A stretch of DNA of 64,000 nucleotides from Thermophagus sp052400625 (lineage in GTDB: Bacteria > Bacteroidota > Bacteroidia > Bacteroidales > Marinilabiliaceae). A program made the position numbers and the translations under genes. The stretch lies in assembly GCA_052400625.1 (NCBI GenBank), contig JBQTGH010000008.1, one strand, 5' to 3'. Under the pieces are notes generated by a model. The model saw nothing but the letters and a program-made list of their open reading frames with translations, ran no database searches and was not told the DNA's origin. Shown piece by piece: positions 26,205 to 34,219 of the stretch (position 1 is the stretch's first letter; each line of letters starts with the position of its first letter).

Positions 26205-26480
26205 CTTAAATTAATTTCATACGAAACCACAGTTCTTTCCGACTCTCTGGCTGCAGAAAGTTATCAGCTTACCATGGAACGCTTTCTTGCGGGAAAGGCT
26301 GATGTATTAAAACTCACCACTTCTCAAAGCGCCAAAGACAATGCTCATCTGCAATATTTAAATGCCATCGCCGATTATTGGTATAACTTTTATTATCTGC
26401 GCAGTTTGACCCTTTACGATTTCGACAAAAATGAAGACATCTCTTTTGATGAATCGGCTTTACTCAACCCCACGCAGTAA
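26205..26480 (+). pseudogene. C-terminal remnant of a TolC-like outer membrane efflux protein
   Basis: About 91 residues from LKLISYETTVLSDSLAAE to the stop match the end of the second OEP repeat of Bacteroidota TolC homologues: a long helix (SDSLAAESYQLTMERFLAGK), the junction ADVLKLTTSQSAKDNA and the final helix NAIADYWYNFYYLRSLTLYDF. A functional TolC has over 400 residues, and nothing upstream of 26205 in any frame continues the homology. A terminator follows directly, so this looks like the preserved 3' end of a deleted efflux operon. An in-frame ATG at 26181 gives a 99-residue frame, but expression is unlikely. Confidence 0.7.
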
Positions 26481-26484
26481 AACG

Positions 26485-26520
26485 AAAAAAGGCCACCATC
26501 TACCGGTGACCTTTCTTTTA
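26485..26520 (+). terminator. Intrinsic terminator after the TolC remnant
   Basis: AAAGGCCACC pairs with GGTGACCTTT (one C/A mismatch) around a 7-nt loop, followed by CTTTTA. A-rich sequence on the other side would let it act from both directions, but rho ends more than 100 nt away. Confidence 0.65.
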
Positions 26521-26556
26521 TCTTTATCAGATTAGAAATTGAAACATTCTAACCCT

Positions 26557-26628
26557 CTTACATCTATTAATCTTACATCTATTAATCTTACATCTATTAA
26601 TCTTATATCTATTAATCTTACATCTATG
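26557..26628. repeat. 15-bp minisatellite, 4.8 units
   Basis: CTTACATCTATTAAT is repeated head to tail at 26557, 26572, 26587 and 26602 (the last with C to T at position 5), plus a 12-nt partial unit at 26617. The array ends 13 nt from the rho stop codon, within the rho 3' region. Near-identity of the units implies recent slippage and probable length polymorphism between strains. Confidence 0.95.
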
Positions 26629-26641
26629 TTTTTACTTCTCT

Positions 26642-28420
26642 TTATCCGTCATTCATTGAAATGAGGAATTCCTCATTGGATTTGGTTTTGAGCATACGGT
26701 CTTTCAGGAATTCCATCGCTTCAATGGGATTCATATCCGAGAGGTAGTTACGTAATATCCAGATGCGGTTCAAGGTATCTTTATCCATGAGCAACTCTTC
26801 ACGGCGAGTGCTGGAGGCGTTAATATCCACAGAAGGATAGATCCGCTTGTTGGACAAGCGACGGTCGAGCTGAAGCTCCATGTTACCGGTACCTTTAAAC
26901 TCTTCAAAGATAACATCATCCATTTTGGAACCGGTATCTGTCAGAGCCGTAGCCAGAATGGTCAGCGAACCACCCCCTTCGATGTTACGTGCGGCACCAA
27001 AGAATCGCTTGGGTTTGTGCAATGCGTTGGCATCGACACCACCCGAAAGCACTTTTCCGGATGCCGGAGAAACGGTGTTATAAGCTCTTGCCAGACGGGT
27101 AATAGAATCGAGCAGAATCACCACATCGTGGCCACATTCAACCATTCGTTTGGCTTTTTCCAAGACAATATTGGCCACTTTCACGTGGCGGTCGGCCGGC
27201 TCATCAAAGGTGGATGAAATCACTTCGGCATTAACGCTGCGCGCCATGTCGGTAACCTCCTCCGGTCGTTCATCGATAAGCAGGATGAGCATGTAAACTT
27301 CAGGATGGTTTGAGGCGATGGCGTTGGCCACATCTTTCAACAATACTGTTTTACCGGTCTTTGGCTGCGCCACAATCAATCCACGTTGCCCTTTTCCTAT
27401 GGGGGCAAACATATCGACTATGCGAGTTGAGATGTTGCTGTAAGAGCCTTCGGCAAGATTAAACTTTTCGTCGGGAAAAACCGGGATCAGATGATCAAAA
27501 GGCACGCGATCACGCACATAGTCTGGCGAACGTCCGTTAATGGATTCCACCTTTATCAAAGGGAAATATTTTTCACCCTCTTTGGGCGGACGGATGGCTC
27601 CCTCTACTGTATCTCCTGTTTTCAGTCCAAAGAGTTTGATCTGCGACTGGGATACATAAATATCATCGGGGGAGTTGAAATAATTGTAATCGGAAGATCT
27701 CAGAAACCCATAACCATCGGGCATGATTTCCAACACGCCTGAAGCACTAACGATACCTTCAAATTCGAAGGCTTTATCATTGTGTTTGTTATCCTGCTGC
27801 TGGTTCTGTTTATCGTGTCGTTTACGCTGCTGGTGTGGCGTTTGTTGGTCTCTCTCTTTGTTGTTTTGCGTCTTATCGTTACGTTGATGTCTTTTATCCT
27901 GCTGCTTTCGGGAAGGTTGGGGTCCGTTCTGCTCCCCGTTTTTGTCACCCTGTTCCTGTCCATTTTTTTGTTCTGTTTGAGTCTTGGGTTCGCCCGACTC
28001 TTTTCCAGACTTGAACTCCTTGTTATCCTTTCCGGAAACGTTCTGTTCTTTCTTAAGTTCCGGTTTAGCGTCGTTAATGGTTTGATGTTCAACTTTTTCT
28101 TTAACATCAATTTGGGCGGCAGGTTTTTCCTGATCGGCGCTTTGACTGTCTTTTTTATCGTTTTTGTCCTTAGGTTTGGCAGGTGCCTTTTTAGCGGGTC
28201 TTCCTCTTCTGGATCGGATTTCCGATTTACCGGCCTCTTCTGAACTTTTCTTTTTCTCCGGACTCTTTTTTATTTCCGGTTCCCGGATAGCTTGTTCATC
28301 CAGGATTCTGTAAATAAGATCTTGCTTCTTATATGATTCAACGCGTTTAATACCAAGTTCTTTGGCAATTTGACGCAATTCAACAAGCTTTTTGCTATTT
28401 AATTCAATAATATCAAGCAT
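26642..28420 (-). CDS. rho: Transcription termination factor Rho with Bacteroidota-type insertion
   Basis: A 592-residue RNA-dependent hexameric helicase. Residues 1-43 are the Rho N-terminal helical domain (ELNSKKLVELRQIAKELGI). Residues about 45-215 are a low-complexity hydrophilic insertion rich in K, E, Q, N, D and R. The cold-shock-like RNA-binding domain follows from FEFEGIVSASGVLEIM with GYGFLRSSDYNYF. The motor has APIGKGQRGLIVAQPKTGKT (Walker A) and VVILLDSITRLARAYNTV. Intrinsically disordered Rho insertions are known in Bacteroides, where one was linked to phase separation. A promoter with a leader of about 169 nt precedes the gene, leaving room for autoregulation. Confidence 0.97.
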   Translation of the reverse strand: MLDIIELNSKKLVELRQIAKELGIKRVESYKKQDLIYRILDEQAIREPEIKKSPEKKKSSEEAGKSEIRSRRGRPAKKAPAKPKDKNDKKDSQSADQEKPAAQIDVKEKVEHQTINDAKPELKKEQNVSGKDNKEFKSGKESGEPKTQTEQKNGQEQGDKNGEQNGPQPSRKQQDKRHQRNDKTQNNKERDQQTPHQQRKRHDKQNQQQDNKHNDKAFEFEGIVSASGVLEIMPDGYGFLRSSDYNYFNSPDDIYVSQSQIKLFGLKTGDTVEGAIRPPKEGEKYFPLIKVESINGRSPDYVRDRVPFDHLIPVFPDEKFNLAEGSYSNISTRIVDMFAPIGKGQRGLIVAQPKTGKTVLLKDVANAIASNHPEVYMLILLIDERPEEVTDMARSVNAEVISSTFDEPADRHVKVANIVLEKAKRMVECGHDVVILLDSITRLARAYNTVSPASGKVLSGGVDANALHKPKRFFGAARNIEGGGSLTILATALTDTGSKMDDVIFEEFKGTGNMELQLDRRLSNKRIYPSVDINASSTRREELLMDKDTLNRIWILRNYLSDMNPIEAMEFLKDRMLKTKSNEEFLISMNDG

Positions 28421-28595
28421 ATGAGTATACTACTATAAATTTTTTAATATGTGAAATGGGTTTGATTTATCTAAACATCAGATTTCAATGGCTAAAAGAA
28501 ATCAAAGTATTGATTTTATACTGAGGATTTAATTTTAATGTCAGGAAAACACCAGGATTAGCAAACGAACGGCTATCCGGAATGGAATTTCCTTG

Positions 28596-28627
28596 CAAAT
28601 ATAGAGCATTCCACCTATTTCTGCAAA
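28596..28627 (-). promoter_or_regulatory. Promoter of rho
   Basis: Minus-strand TTTG (28627-28624), a 20-nt spacer and TATATTTG (28603-28596) match the Bacteroidota -33/-7 consensus exactly. The predicted transcript has a leader of about 165-170 nt before the rho ATG. A second TATATTTG overlaps at 28631-28624. The rest of the 28421-28817 region shows no gene and no clear rpoD promoter. Confidence 0.6.
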
Positions 28628-28817
28628 TATATTTTAATTAATTATTTACAACACCAATCTGCTATCACAATCACCACAACGGCGCACATAGCTCCGTAAC
28701 AAAATTAGAGATTCAAATAATCCGCTGCGCCATTCGCCAAAAACCAGAAAATACACTAAACAGAATAGTGAAATTTTTGTTAATATTACAATCCCTAAAA
28801 ATCAGAATTCTAAATTT

Positions 28818-29687
28818 ATGAGACAACTAAAAATCACCAAACAGGTAACCAACAGGGAATCCCCATCCCTGGACAAATACCTCCATGAAATTGGAAAGGT
28901 TCAGTTGATTACCGCCGAAGAAGAAGTTGCCTTGGCCCGTAAAATCAAACAAGGTGATGAACAAGCCCTCTCTCAGTTAATTAAAGCCAACCTTCGTTTT
29001 GTGGTATCGGTAGCCAAGCAATATCAAAATCAAGGCCTTGGACTGCCCGACCTCATCAATGAGGGAAATCTGGGACTCATTAAAGCGGCCCAACGATTTG
29101 ACGAAACCAGAGGTTTTAAATTTATCTCCTATGCCGTATGGTGGATTCGTCAGTCCATTCTGCAAGCTCTGGCCGAACAAGCACGCATCGTCCGATTGCC
29201 ACTCAACAAGATCGGCAGCGTCAACAAGGTGAATAATGCTTTTGCCCGACTGGAACAAGAGTTTCAAAGGGAACCAACCTCTGAAGAGATCGCCGAACTG
29301 CTGGATATGGCCCCCAAAGATGTTAAGGAAGCTCTGAAAGCGTCCAACAAACACATCTCTATGGATGCACCACTCAAACCGGACGATGACAATACGTTAT
29401 ACGACATCCTGCTCTCCGACGGTGACGGTAGTCCTGACGCAGACCTCCTCGATGATTCGCTGCGCAAAGAGATCGAACGCTCTCTATCAACCCTTTCTAT
29501 CAGAGAGGCAGATATCATTCGGCTCTATTACGGTTTGCACGGTGAACCCCCTTATTCCCTGGAAGAAATCGGTAAGTTGTTTAATCTTACAAGAGAACGA
29601 GTGCGCCAGATCAAAGAAAAAGCCATTAAACGGCTGAAAAACACCTACCGAAGCAGAATACTTAGAAACCTCATGAACGACGACTAA
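28818..29687 (+). CDS. rpoD: Primary sigma factor RpoD/SigA (short Bacteroidota form)
   Basis: A 289-residue sigma-70 protein lacking most of region 1.1, as is normal for Bacteroidota primary sigma factors. Region 1.2 (SLDKYLHEIGKVQLITAEEE), region 2 (LRFVVSVAKQYQNQGLGLPDLINEGNLGL, then FKFISYAVWWIRQSI for the -7 contact), region 3 (LPLNKIGSVNKVNNAFARLE) and region 4 (YSLEEIGKLFNLTRERVRQIKEKAIKRL) are all present. It should direct the TAnnTTTG promoters seen across this window. It is transcribed divergently from rho. Confidence 0.96.
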   Translation: MRQLKITKQVTNRESPSLDKYLHEIGKVQLITAEEEVALARKIKQGDEQALSQLIKANLRFVVSVAKQYQNQGLGLPDLINEGNLGLIKAAQRFDETRGFKFISYAVWWIRQSILQALAEQARIVRLPLNKIGSVNKVNNAFARLEQEFQREPTSEEIAELLDMAPKDVKEALKASNKHISMDAPLKPDDDNTLYDILLSDGDGSPDADLLDDSLRKEIERSLSTLSIREADIIRLYYGLHGEPPYSLEEIGKLFNLTRERVRQIKEKAIKRLKNTYRSRILRNLMNDD

Positions 29688-30048
29688 AAGTGAACGGGCC
29701 GGGCAAGAAATCTTGCCGCTACAAGGTCCCGATTTGTTAGAAAAAATGATTAAAAAAGGGCTGTCATACCAAATCCATTAAACCATCAGTGATTTTGCCC
29801 TAATAAAAAACAGATACAACCAGCCCACATAGCCCGGCCAGACAAATGATTTTTAGTTAATGGATCATAAAACCCTCCGGCATGGTATTCATGGGAGAAC
29901 CGGCCTCAGCTCGCGAAAGGGAGGTGTTTTGCGGTCTTAAGAACAGAGATCTTTTCATCTCCAAGCCTGCCGAGTACTCCATACTGATGTGAAAAAAATT
30001 TCTTAAAATTGCCAAATCTTTTATCATCGCAAACAAAAACAAATCCTC
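29688..30048. other. Intergenic region between rpoD and rpe
   Basis: No gene supported. An inverted repeat GGCAAGAAATCTTGCC (29702-29717) lies 15 nt after rpoD and could be a weak terminator, but no T run follows. A minus-strand frame of 61 codons (29857-30042) has no recognisable features. Confidence 0.35.
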
Positions 30049-30699
30049 ATGAACAAAATGGTTGCGCCGTCATTGTTGGCAGCAGACTTTTCGAATCTGG
30101 CAAAAGATATAGACATGGTGAATCGAAGCGATGCCGACTGGTTTCACCTCGATATTATGGACGGTGTATTTGTTCCCAATATTTCTTTTGGCATTCCGGT
30201 GGTGGAAGCAGTCAGCAAACTGGCAAAAAAACCGCTGGACGTTCACCTGATGATTGTTCAGCCCGAGAGATATATCGAAGCCTTCAAAAAAGCCGGTGCG
30301 CATCTGTTGAATGTTCATCTTGAAGCTTCCACGCATCTTCATCGTACCGTGGAAGAGATTCATAAAAACGATATGAAAGCAGGGGTAACGCTCAATCCCC
30401 ACTCTCCCGTTCATCTGCTGGAAGACATCATCGAACAGGTGGATCTGGTTCTCATCATGTCGGTAAACCCCGGGTTTGGCGGACAAAAGTTCATCCATAA
30501 CACTTATCAAAAAATTGAAAGCCTCAAAAATCTGATCGAAAGAAAAAAGAGCCGCGCACTCATCGAAGTGGACGGTGGCGTCTCATTGGATAATGCCGCC
30601 GATCTCTATCGGGCAGGAGCCGATGTATTAGTCTCCGGCAGCTTCATTTTCAATTCGTCAGACCCTCTCCACACCATCTCACAACTAAAAAAATCGTAA
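30049..30699 (+). CDS. rpe: Ribulose-phosphate 3-epimerase
   Basis: A 216-residue TIM barrel of the pentose phosphate pathway interconverting ribulose 5-phosphate and xylulose 5-phosphate. Signatures are APSLLAADFSNLAKDI, WFHLDIMDGVFVPNISFG (metal-binding His and catalytic Asp), LDVHLMIVQPERY, LIMSVNPGFGGQKFI, IEVDGGVSLDNAADLYRAGAD (second catalytic Asp) and VSGSFIF for phosphate binding. Length is standard. The gene stands alone: no terminator separates it from ssrA, but ssrA has its own strong promoter 10 nt past the rpe stop. Confidence 0.97.
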   Translation: MNKMVAPSLLAADFSNLAKDIDMVNRSDADWFHLDIMDGVFVPNISFGIPVVEAVSKLAKKPLDVHLMIVQPERYIEAFKKAGAHLLNVHLEASTHLHRTVEEIHKNDMKAGVTLNPHSPVHLLEDIIEQVDLVLIMSVNPGFGGQKFIHNTYQKIESLKNLIERKKSRALIEVDGGVSLDNAADLYRAGADVLVSGSFIFNSSDPLHTISQLKKS

Positions 30700-30708
30700 A
30701 CCATACCG

Positions 30709-30739
30709 ATTGACAACCCATTAAAAAGTATTATCTTTG
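30709..30739 (+). promoter_or_regulatory. Promoter of ssrA
   Basis: ATTGACA (30709-30715) and TATCTTTG (30732-30739) with a 19-nt spacer between ATTG and the -7 element match the Bacteroidota consensus closely. The mature tmRNA 5' end lies 15 nt further on. Confidence 0.75.
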
Positions 30740-30754
30740 CACTTCCACAATATC

Positions 30755-31153
30755 GGGGCTGACATGGACTTGACAGCAGGGTAAAGTGGTAAGTAAGCAT
30801 GTCGAGCGTTGTGTGGCTGGCTCGTTAATCCCAGGACTCTACCTTTATAACTGGCGAAAATAATTACGCTCTCGCTGCCTAATCGAAGTATAGTAGATTA
30901 AGCTTAATCCCGGCCCCAGGGGCTGGGACGTGACATCTCCCGGATGCCTTTGTTTCGGGGCGATCCGATCAGGAGGTGCAGGTAAACCGGAACTAGTTTG
31001 AAGAGGGCTCCGTTCTTCAGGCGAAACTTAAGGAGCTAAGGGTTGGTTCGGGTGTCGTTTCCCAGACCTATCACGAAAATTAAGAAACGACTAAGCATGT
31101 AGAAAGCTTATGGCTTCCTTGTCTGGACCCGGGTTCGATTCCCGGCAGCTCCA
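30755..31153 (+). ncRNA. ssrA: tmRNA (ssrA), one-piece
   Basis: The alanyl acceptor GGGGCTG at 30755 pairs with CAGCTCC at 31146-31152, with the T-arm GGGTTCGATTCCC just before it. The tag reading frame is GGC GAA AAT AAT TAC GCT CTC GCT GCC TAA at 30853-30882, encoding GENNYALAA, a tag of Bacteroidota type that targets stalled products to proteases. Pseudoknot-rich sequence (for example CCCGGCCCCAGGGGCTGGGA around 30910) fills the middle. CCA is not encoded: CT follows the discriminator A, so the end must be added enzymatically. It rescues stalled ribosomes together with SmpB. Confidence 0.97.
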
Positions 31154-31164
31154 CTCATTAGAAA

Positions 31165-31197
31165 ATTCCATCAAATCTGATGGAATCTTTAGTTTTA
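31165..31197 (+). terminator. Terminator of ssrA
   Basis: ATTCCATCA (31165-31173) pairs perfectly with TGATGGAAT (31178-31186) around a 4-nt loop, followed by CTTTAGTTTT. It starts 12 nt after the tmRNA. Confidence 0.75.
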
Positions 31198-31529
31198 TGT
31201 CCTAATATATCCTTGAGTATTTGCGGAAATAAAAAGGAAACAGGCACCCCCATAAAAATGGCAGATTATCGTTTTTCAAACCATAAATTTTAGCTGCATA
31301 AAAAAAGTTAATATAAACTAACACAAATATTAAGAGAATCTCTAAAACTTTCAGGGAAGACTAGTGATTCTATTTTCAGAAGAATTCAGGGGATACAAAG
31401 AAATTAAAAGTTGAACTATTATTTCACTTCTTTATTTATCTGGTTTTCTAAGGAAACAAATAGTTTGCTCTTATTTAATTAGGAACATGCAGCTTTATAC
31501 GCGCCCTTTGATGACCCAAAATATCATTT
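31198..31529. other. AT-rich spacer between ssrA and the AbiE-like pair
   Basis: About 330 bases with no gene. I looked for a second copy of the tmRNA 3' end, as expected for an integrated element, and did not find one here or further right. Confidence 0.4.
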
Positions 31530-32516
31530 TCAAACTAGAGGAAATTGTGGATCCCATTTAACTTGTTGGAGACGGCTAAATACTGTTTTCAAAGATTCAA
31601 TTAACTCTACCTCCCTTGGCAATTCCCCAATAACCAACTCTCTAAATTTTGTCCGATAAACAGATTTAATATTTTCCCAGGCCTTTTCCGGGTTTTTGAA
31701 AATAATTGCTTCTGAGGGATGTGTTTTTAACCACTCGTTATTGTTTTTGTAGCTAATAACATCATCATTGCCTACTTTCTTCATCATTATATCAAACTGC
31801 TCACTCTTAAAGAAGGAATTGATTTCCTTGTTTTTCAGCATCATGTGAATATCATAAATATGACGAATTTTATTGGCTAAATTTTCATAAGGATTCTCCA
31901 TAAATGAGAACCGGGCGAGGCTCATTATTTTTTCACAAACAGTTCTCTCTTTGCTTAAAACCTGAAGCTCAAAAGCTTCCAAACCATATTCATATATTAA
32001 ATCATTTAGTTGGTTTCGTTTCATCATATCAGCAATATAACTATTTATGAACCTTCTGGTGAATGGTTCAAAGCTTCCAAGCCAGGTAGCCTCAAAAACG
32101 ATATGTTCGCGAACCTGACCAAAATTACCATGGAAAAGTTTTTCATATTGATGCACTGTTTTCCTGATATTTCCCATTTTATTGGTTAAGCCGGAAATGG
32201 CTATTTCAGGCATGACAGCTTCAACAATTTTCCCTGCTGCTCTAATTTTTTTCTTCATTTGATTGTCGTTTTCTCCTTCCTGCCTCAGAACAACAACATC
32301 AATATCCTCCGAAAATCTTTCTATTAATTGGTAACATTTTGAAAGTGCTGTACCTCCCTTAAAAACTATTTCCTTTGCCATTTCAGAATGAAAAATCCGG
32401 TACAATGCAAATGTGACCCAATAGTCTTTTTCAACATAAATCTCGGGTATTTCCATCATTTGGGAAGTAGCTAAAACAGCATCCTGAAAAAGTTTTTTGT
32501 TTTCATGTAGCTTCAT
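31530..32516 (-). CDS. AbiEii/AbiGii-type nucleotidyltransferase toxin
   Basis: A 328-residue nucleotidyltransferase of the AbiEii/AbiGii family, toxin half of type IV toxin-antitoxin and phage abortive infection systems. The catalytic pattern is visible: VFKGGTALSKCY (52-62), then ERFSEDIDVVV with the metal-binding pair Asp71/Asp73. Other family marks are VEKDYWVT near the start and an arginine-rich middle. I use the ATG at 32516 (MKLHENKKLF), whose ATGA overlaps the antitoxin stop by 4 nt; the TTG at 32528 would add four residues. The AT-rich composition and position next to ssrA suggest horizontal arrival. Confidence 0.88.
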   Translation of the reverse strand: MKLHENKKLFQDAVLATSQMMEIPEIYVEKDYWVTFALYRIFHSEMAKEIVFKGGTALSKCYQLIERFSEDIDVVVLRQEGENDNQMKKKIRAAGKIVEAVMPEIAISGLTNKMGNIRKTVHQYEKLFHGNFGQVREHIVFEATWLGSFEPFTRRFINSYIADMMKRNQLNDLIYEYGLEAFELQVLSKERTVCEKIMSLARFSFMENPYENLANKIRHIYDIHMMLKNKEINSFFKSEQFDIMMKKVGNDDVISYKNNNEWLKTHPSEAIIFKNPEKAWENIKSVYRTKFRELVIGELPREVELIESLKTVFSRLQQVKWDPQFPLV

Positions 32517-33235
32517 TTTATGTTCCAATTAGGTGCAGTTTTTAAAATGTCTTCGTTTAAATTAAAACGGTATGTGGTCAACGGATTCAGGCTTTGTTTT
32601 AAATTACTGTTTTCCTGTCCGGTTATTACGTTTAATAATGCTCCCAGGAAAGCCCTGACACGGGGTGGGTATTTTAAGGCATATTTAACCAACATATTTG
32701 TTTCCTTTTCAGATAAATCCTTTAGTTTATCCACCAAAAACCGGATTCCGCTTTTTTGGTCCATGTCAGGTATTTTGGTAAAATCCTTTAATACATCCAA
32801 TATTTCGAGCAGTGAATAATTTCCTTCGGTAACGTCAATGTAACTTTTTACAGGTTTTGCTTTTATGCTACCGGAATCAATAAATATACGTTTGCTCCGG
32901 CTGGCAATTTTTACTGTTTTCGGAACCTGCGTTGTCACCCCCATATTGTTATAAAGGGCTGTTCCTGTAACATAAGCAATTCTCTTTCCCTGTTCATATA
33001 AATAAGGTTTTATGATTTCTGTTTCCGTCGGTCTTAGCTCCCCAAAAACTGATTGCTTAGGTTTATAAAATACACCTCTGTTTATTCGTTTTATAACGCC
33101 TTCTTTAATTAGCCGTTCAATTGCTTTTGCAGCTCCACTATATTCAGTTACTGATAGATCCAATTGTTGGTATTTAAACGTAGTCCCTTCCGGCATACCT
33201 TTTATTTTTTTCTTTATCTTCTCTGCAATATTCAT
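32513..33235 (-). CDS. AbiEi/DUF6088-like antitoxin
   Basis: A 240-residue protein with an N-terminal winged-helix (MNIAEKIKKKIKGMPEGTTFKYQQL then AAKAIERLIKEGVIKRINRGVFYKP), matching DUF6088/AbiEi-type transcriptional antitoxins. These bind their own promoter and neutralise the nucleotidyltransferase without direct protein contact in the best-studied type IV systems. The C-terminal half (VTGTALYNNMGVTTQVPKTV onward) is the antitoxin domain proper. It is the first gene of the pair and is translationally coupled to the toxin. The short palindromes expected of an AbiEi operator were not obvious upstream. Confidence 0.82.
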   Translation of the reverse strand: MNIAEKIKKKIKGMPEGTTFKYQQLDLSVTEYSGAAKAIERLIKEGVIKRINRGVFYKPKQSVFGELRPTETEIIKPYLYEQGKRIAYVTGTALYNNMGVTTQVPKTVKIASRSKRIFIDSGSIKAKPVKSYIDVTEGNYSLLEILDVLKDFTKIPDMDQKSGIRFLVDKLKDLSEKETNMLVKYALKYPPRVRAFLGALLNVITGQENSNLKQSLNPLTTYRFNLNEDILKTAPNWNIK

Positions 33236-33578
33236 AAATAAAAGCCGTTTCTGTAAACTTTCACAAAGTTACGTATTAAAAAAATAATGTCAAGTTTTTT
33301 GCGCATTTTACTTGACATCCATTATAAAAACAATCAAAAGTTAAACATCTCTATTTATGCATCTTACAACACACCAAACTGTTATCTAAACAAAAAAAGT
33401 GTAACCAATAAACCAGATGACTTATTAGATACGTTACCTTCTACAAACTTAAATCCTTTTCGCCCTAATTAAAGGATTAAAATAATTTAAGCCCCACTCA
33501 ATCTCCGACCTCCTAACTCAAACTCAATTCTCAATTTTTAAACTCTTCTGCATATCTGTTGTTTTGCTTAAGGGACTG

Positions 33579-33756
33579 TATTAACCCGAAAAATGCATTA
33601 GAAAATCTATTACGAATTAAAATTGCTGCCAATCAAGTCGCAGGCTAACTTGTTTCAATTCACCATAGCGTTGCTATGCCTCATTTCAACAAGTTCTTGA
33701 TTGATTGCACTTTTAATTCTCATGACAAAGTTCTAATGCATAATTCGGGATTAATG
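33579..33756. mobile_element. MITE-like hairpin element, 178 bp
   Basis: The whole stretch folds back on itself. The left arm starts TATTAACCCGAA...ATGCATTAGAA and the right arm is its near complement, ending TTCTAATGCATAATTCGGG then ATTAATG. Inner blocks also pair: GAATTAAAATTGC with GCACTTTTAATTC, AATCAAG with CTTGATT, AACTTGTTTCA with TGAAACAAGTT-like sequence, and CATAGCGTTGCTATG forms the tip. No coding capacity. It fits a miniature inverted-repeat transposable element or the ends of one deleted internally. Confidence 0.65.
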
Positions 33757-33842
33757 TCTTCAATTCTAATTCTTTCCTAAGCCACGGAAGTTTACAAAAA
33801 GCTATCTTCCCGTCAGCACCAACCAGGAGATTGGAAGTATTA

Positions 33843-33938
33843 GACCAATAGGCCAATAGGTTATTAGGTTATTAGGTTATTAGGCCAAGAGGCCAATAGG
33901 TCAATAGGCTATTAGGCTGTTAGGCTGTTAGGCAATGA
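33843..33938. repeat. 8-bp degenerate tandem array, 12 units
   Basis: Twelve successive 8-mers of the form GGNNANTA: GACCAATA, GGCCAATA, then three GGTTATTA, GGCCAAGA, GGCCAATA, GGTCAATA, GGCTATTA, two GGCTGTTA and GGCAATGA. The period is constant although units differ. Similar GGCCTAATCGCCTAATGG sequence occurs at about 47468-47486 inside repeat copy C. Confidence 0.85.
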
Positions 33939-34114
33939 GATTGAGGGGATGGAGGAGATTGATGTGCTATTCTGATGGGCTGATATCAAGTTATTGTTAC
34001 TGTAAAACATTCATCTTGTATCTAATAATCTAAACATCTGGTATTTGATGTGCTAAACAGACTAACAACTAATTTTAAGAGACAATAATTCAATGAGATA
34101 AGTAAATTATATAC

Positions 34115-34198
34115 AAATGAAACGAGCATGACCAACTAAGTTTGTCACAACAGAGAATGTATAAAACTTAAAATCATGCGAATTCCATCAGACCAATG
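34115..34198 (-). repeat. Dispersed 83-bp element, copy B
   Basis: Read on the minus strand this matches copy A almost along its whole length: CATTGGTCTGATGGAATTC, GCATG, TTTTATACATTCTCTGTTGTG, ACAA, then TTGGTCATGCTCGTTTCAT. It ends 21 nt before the ATG of the MDR oxidoreductase gene. Confidence 0.75.
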
Positions 34199-34219
34199 AT
34201 TTAACCTAATTTTATACTG

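Noticed and set aside
27700..28243. Long open frames opposite and within rho (plus strand 153 codons; minus strand 136 codons)
   Set aside because: They overlap the Lys/Glu/Gln-rich Rho insertion; the hydrophobic product is the mirror of low-complexity codons and has no independent support.
30755..33940. Duplicate attachment site from integration at ssrA
   Set aside because: No second copy of the tmRNA 3' end (GGTTCGATTCCCGG) was found to the right, and no integrase gene is present in the window.
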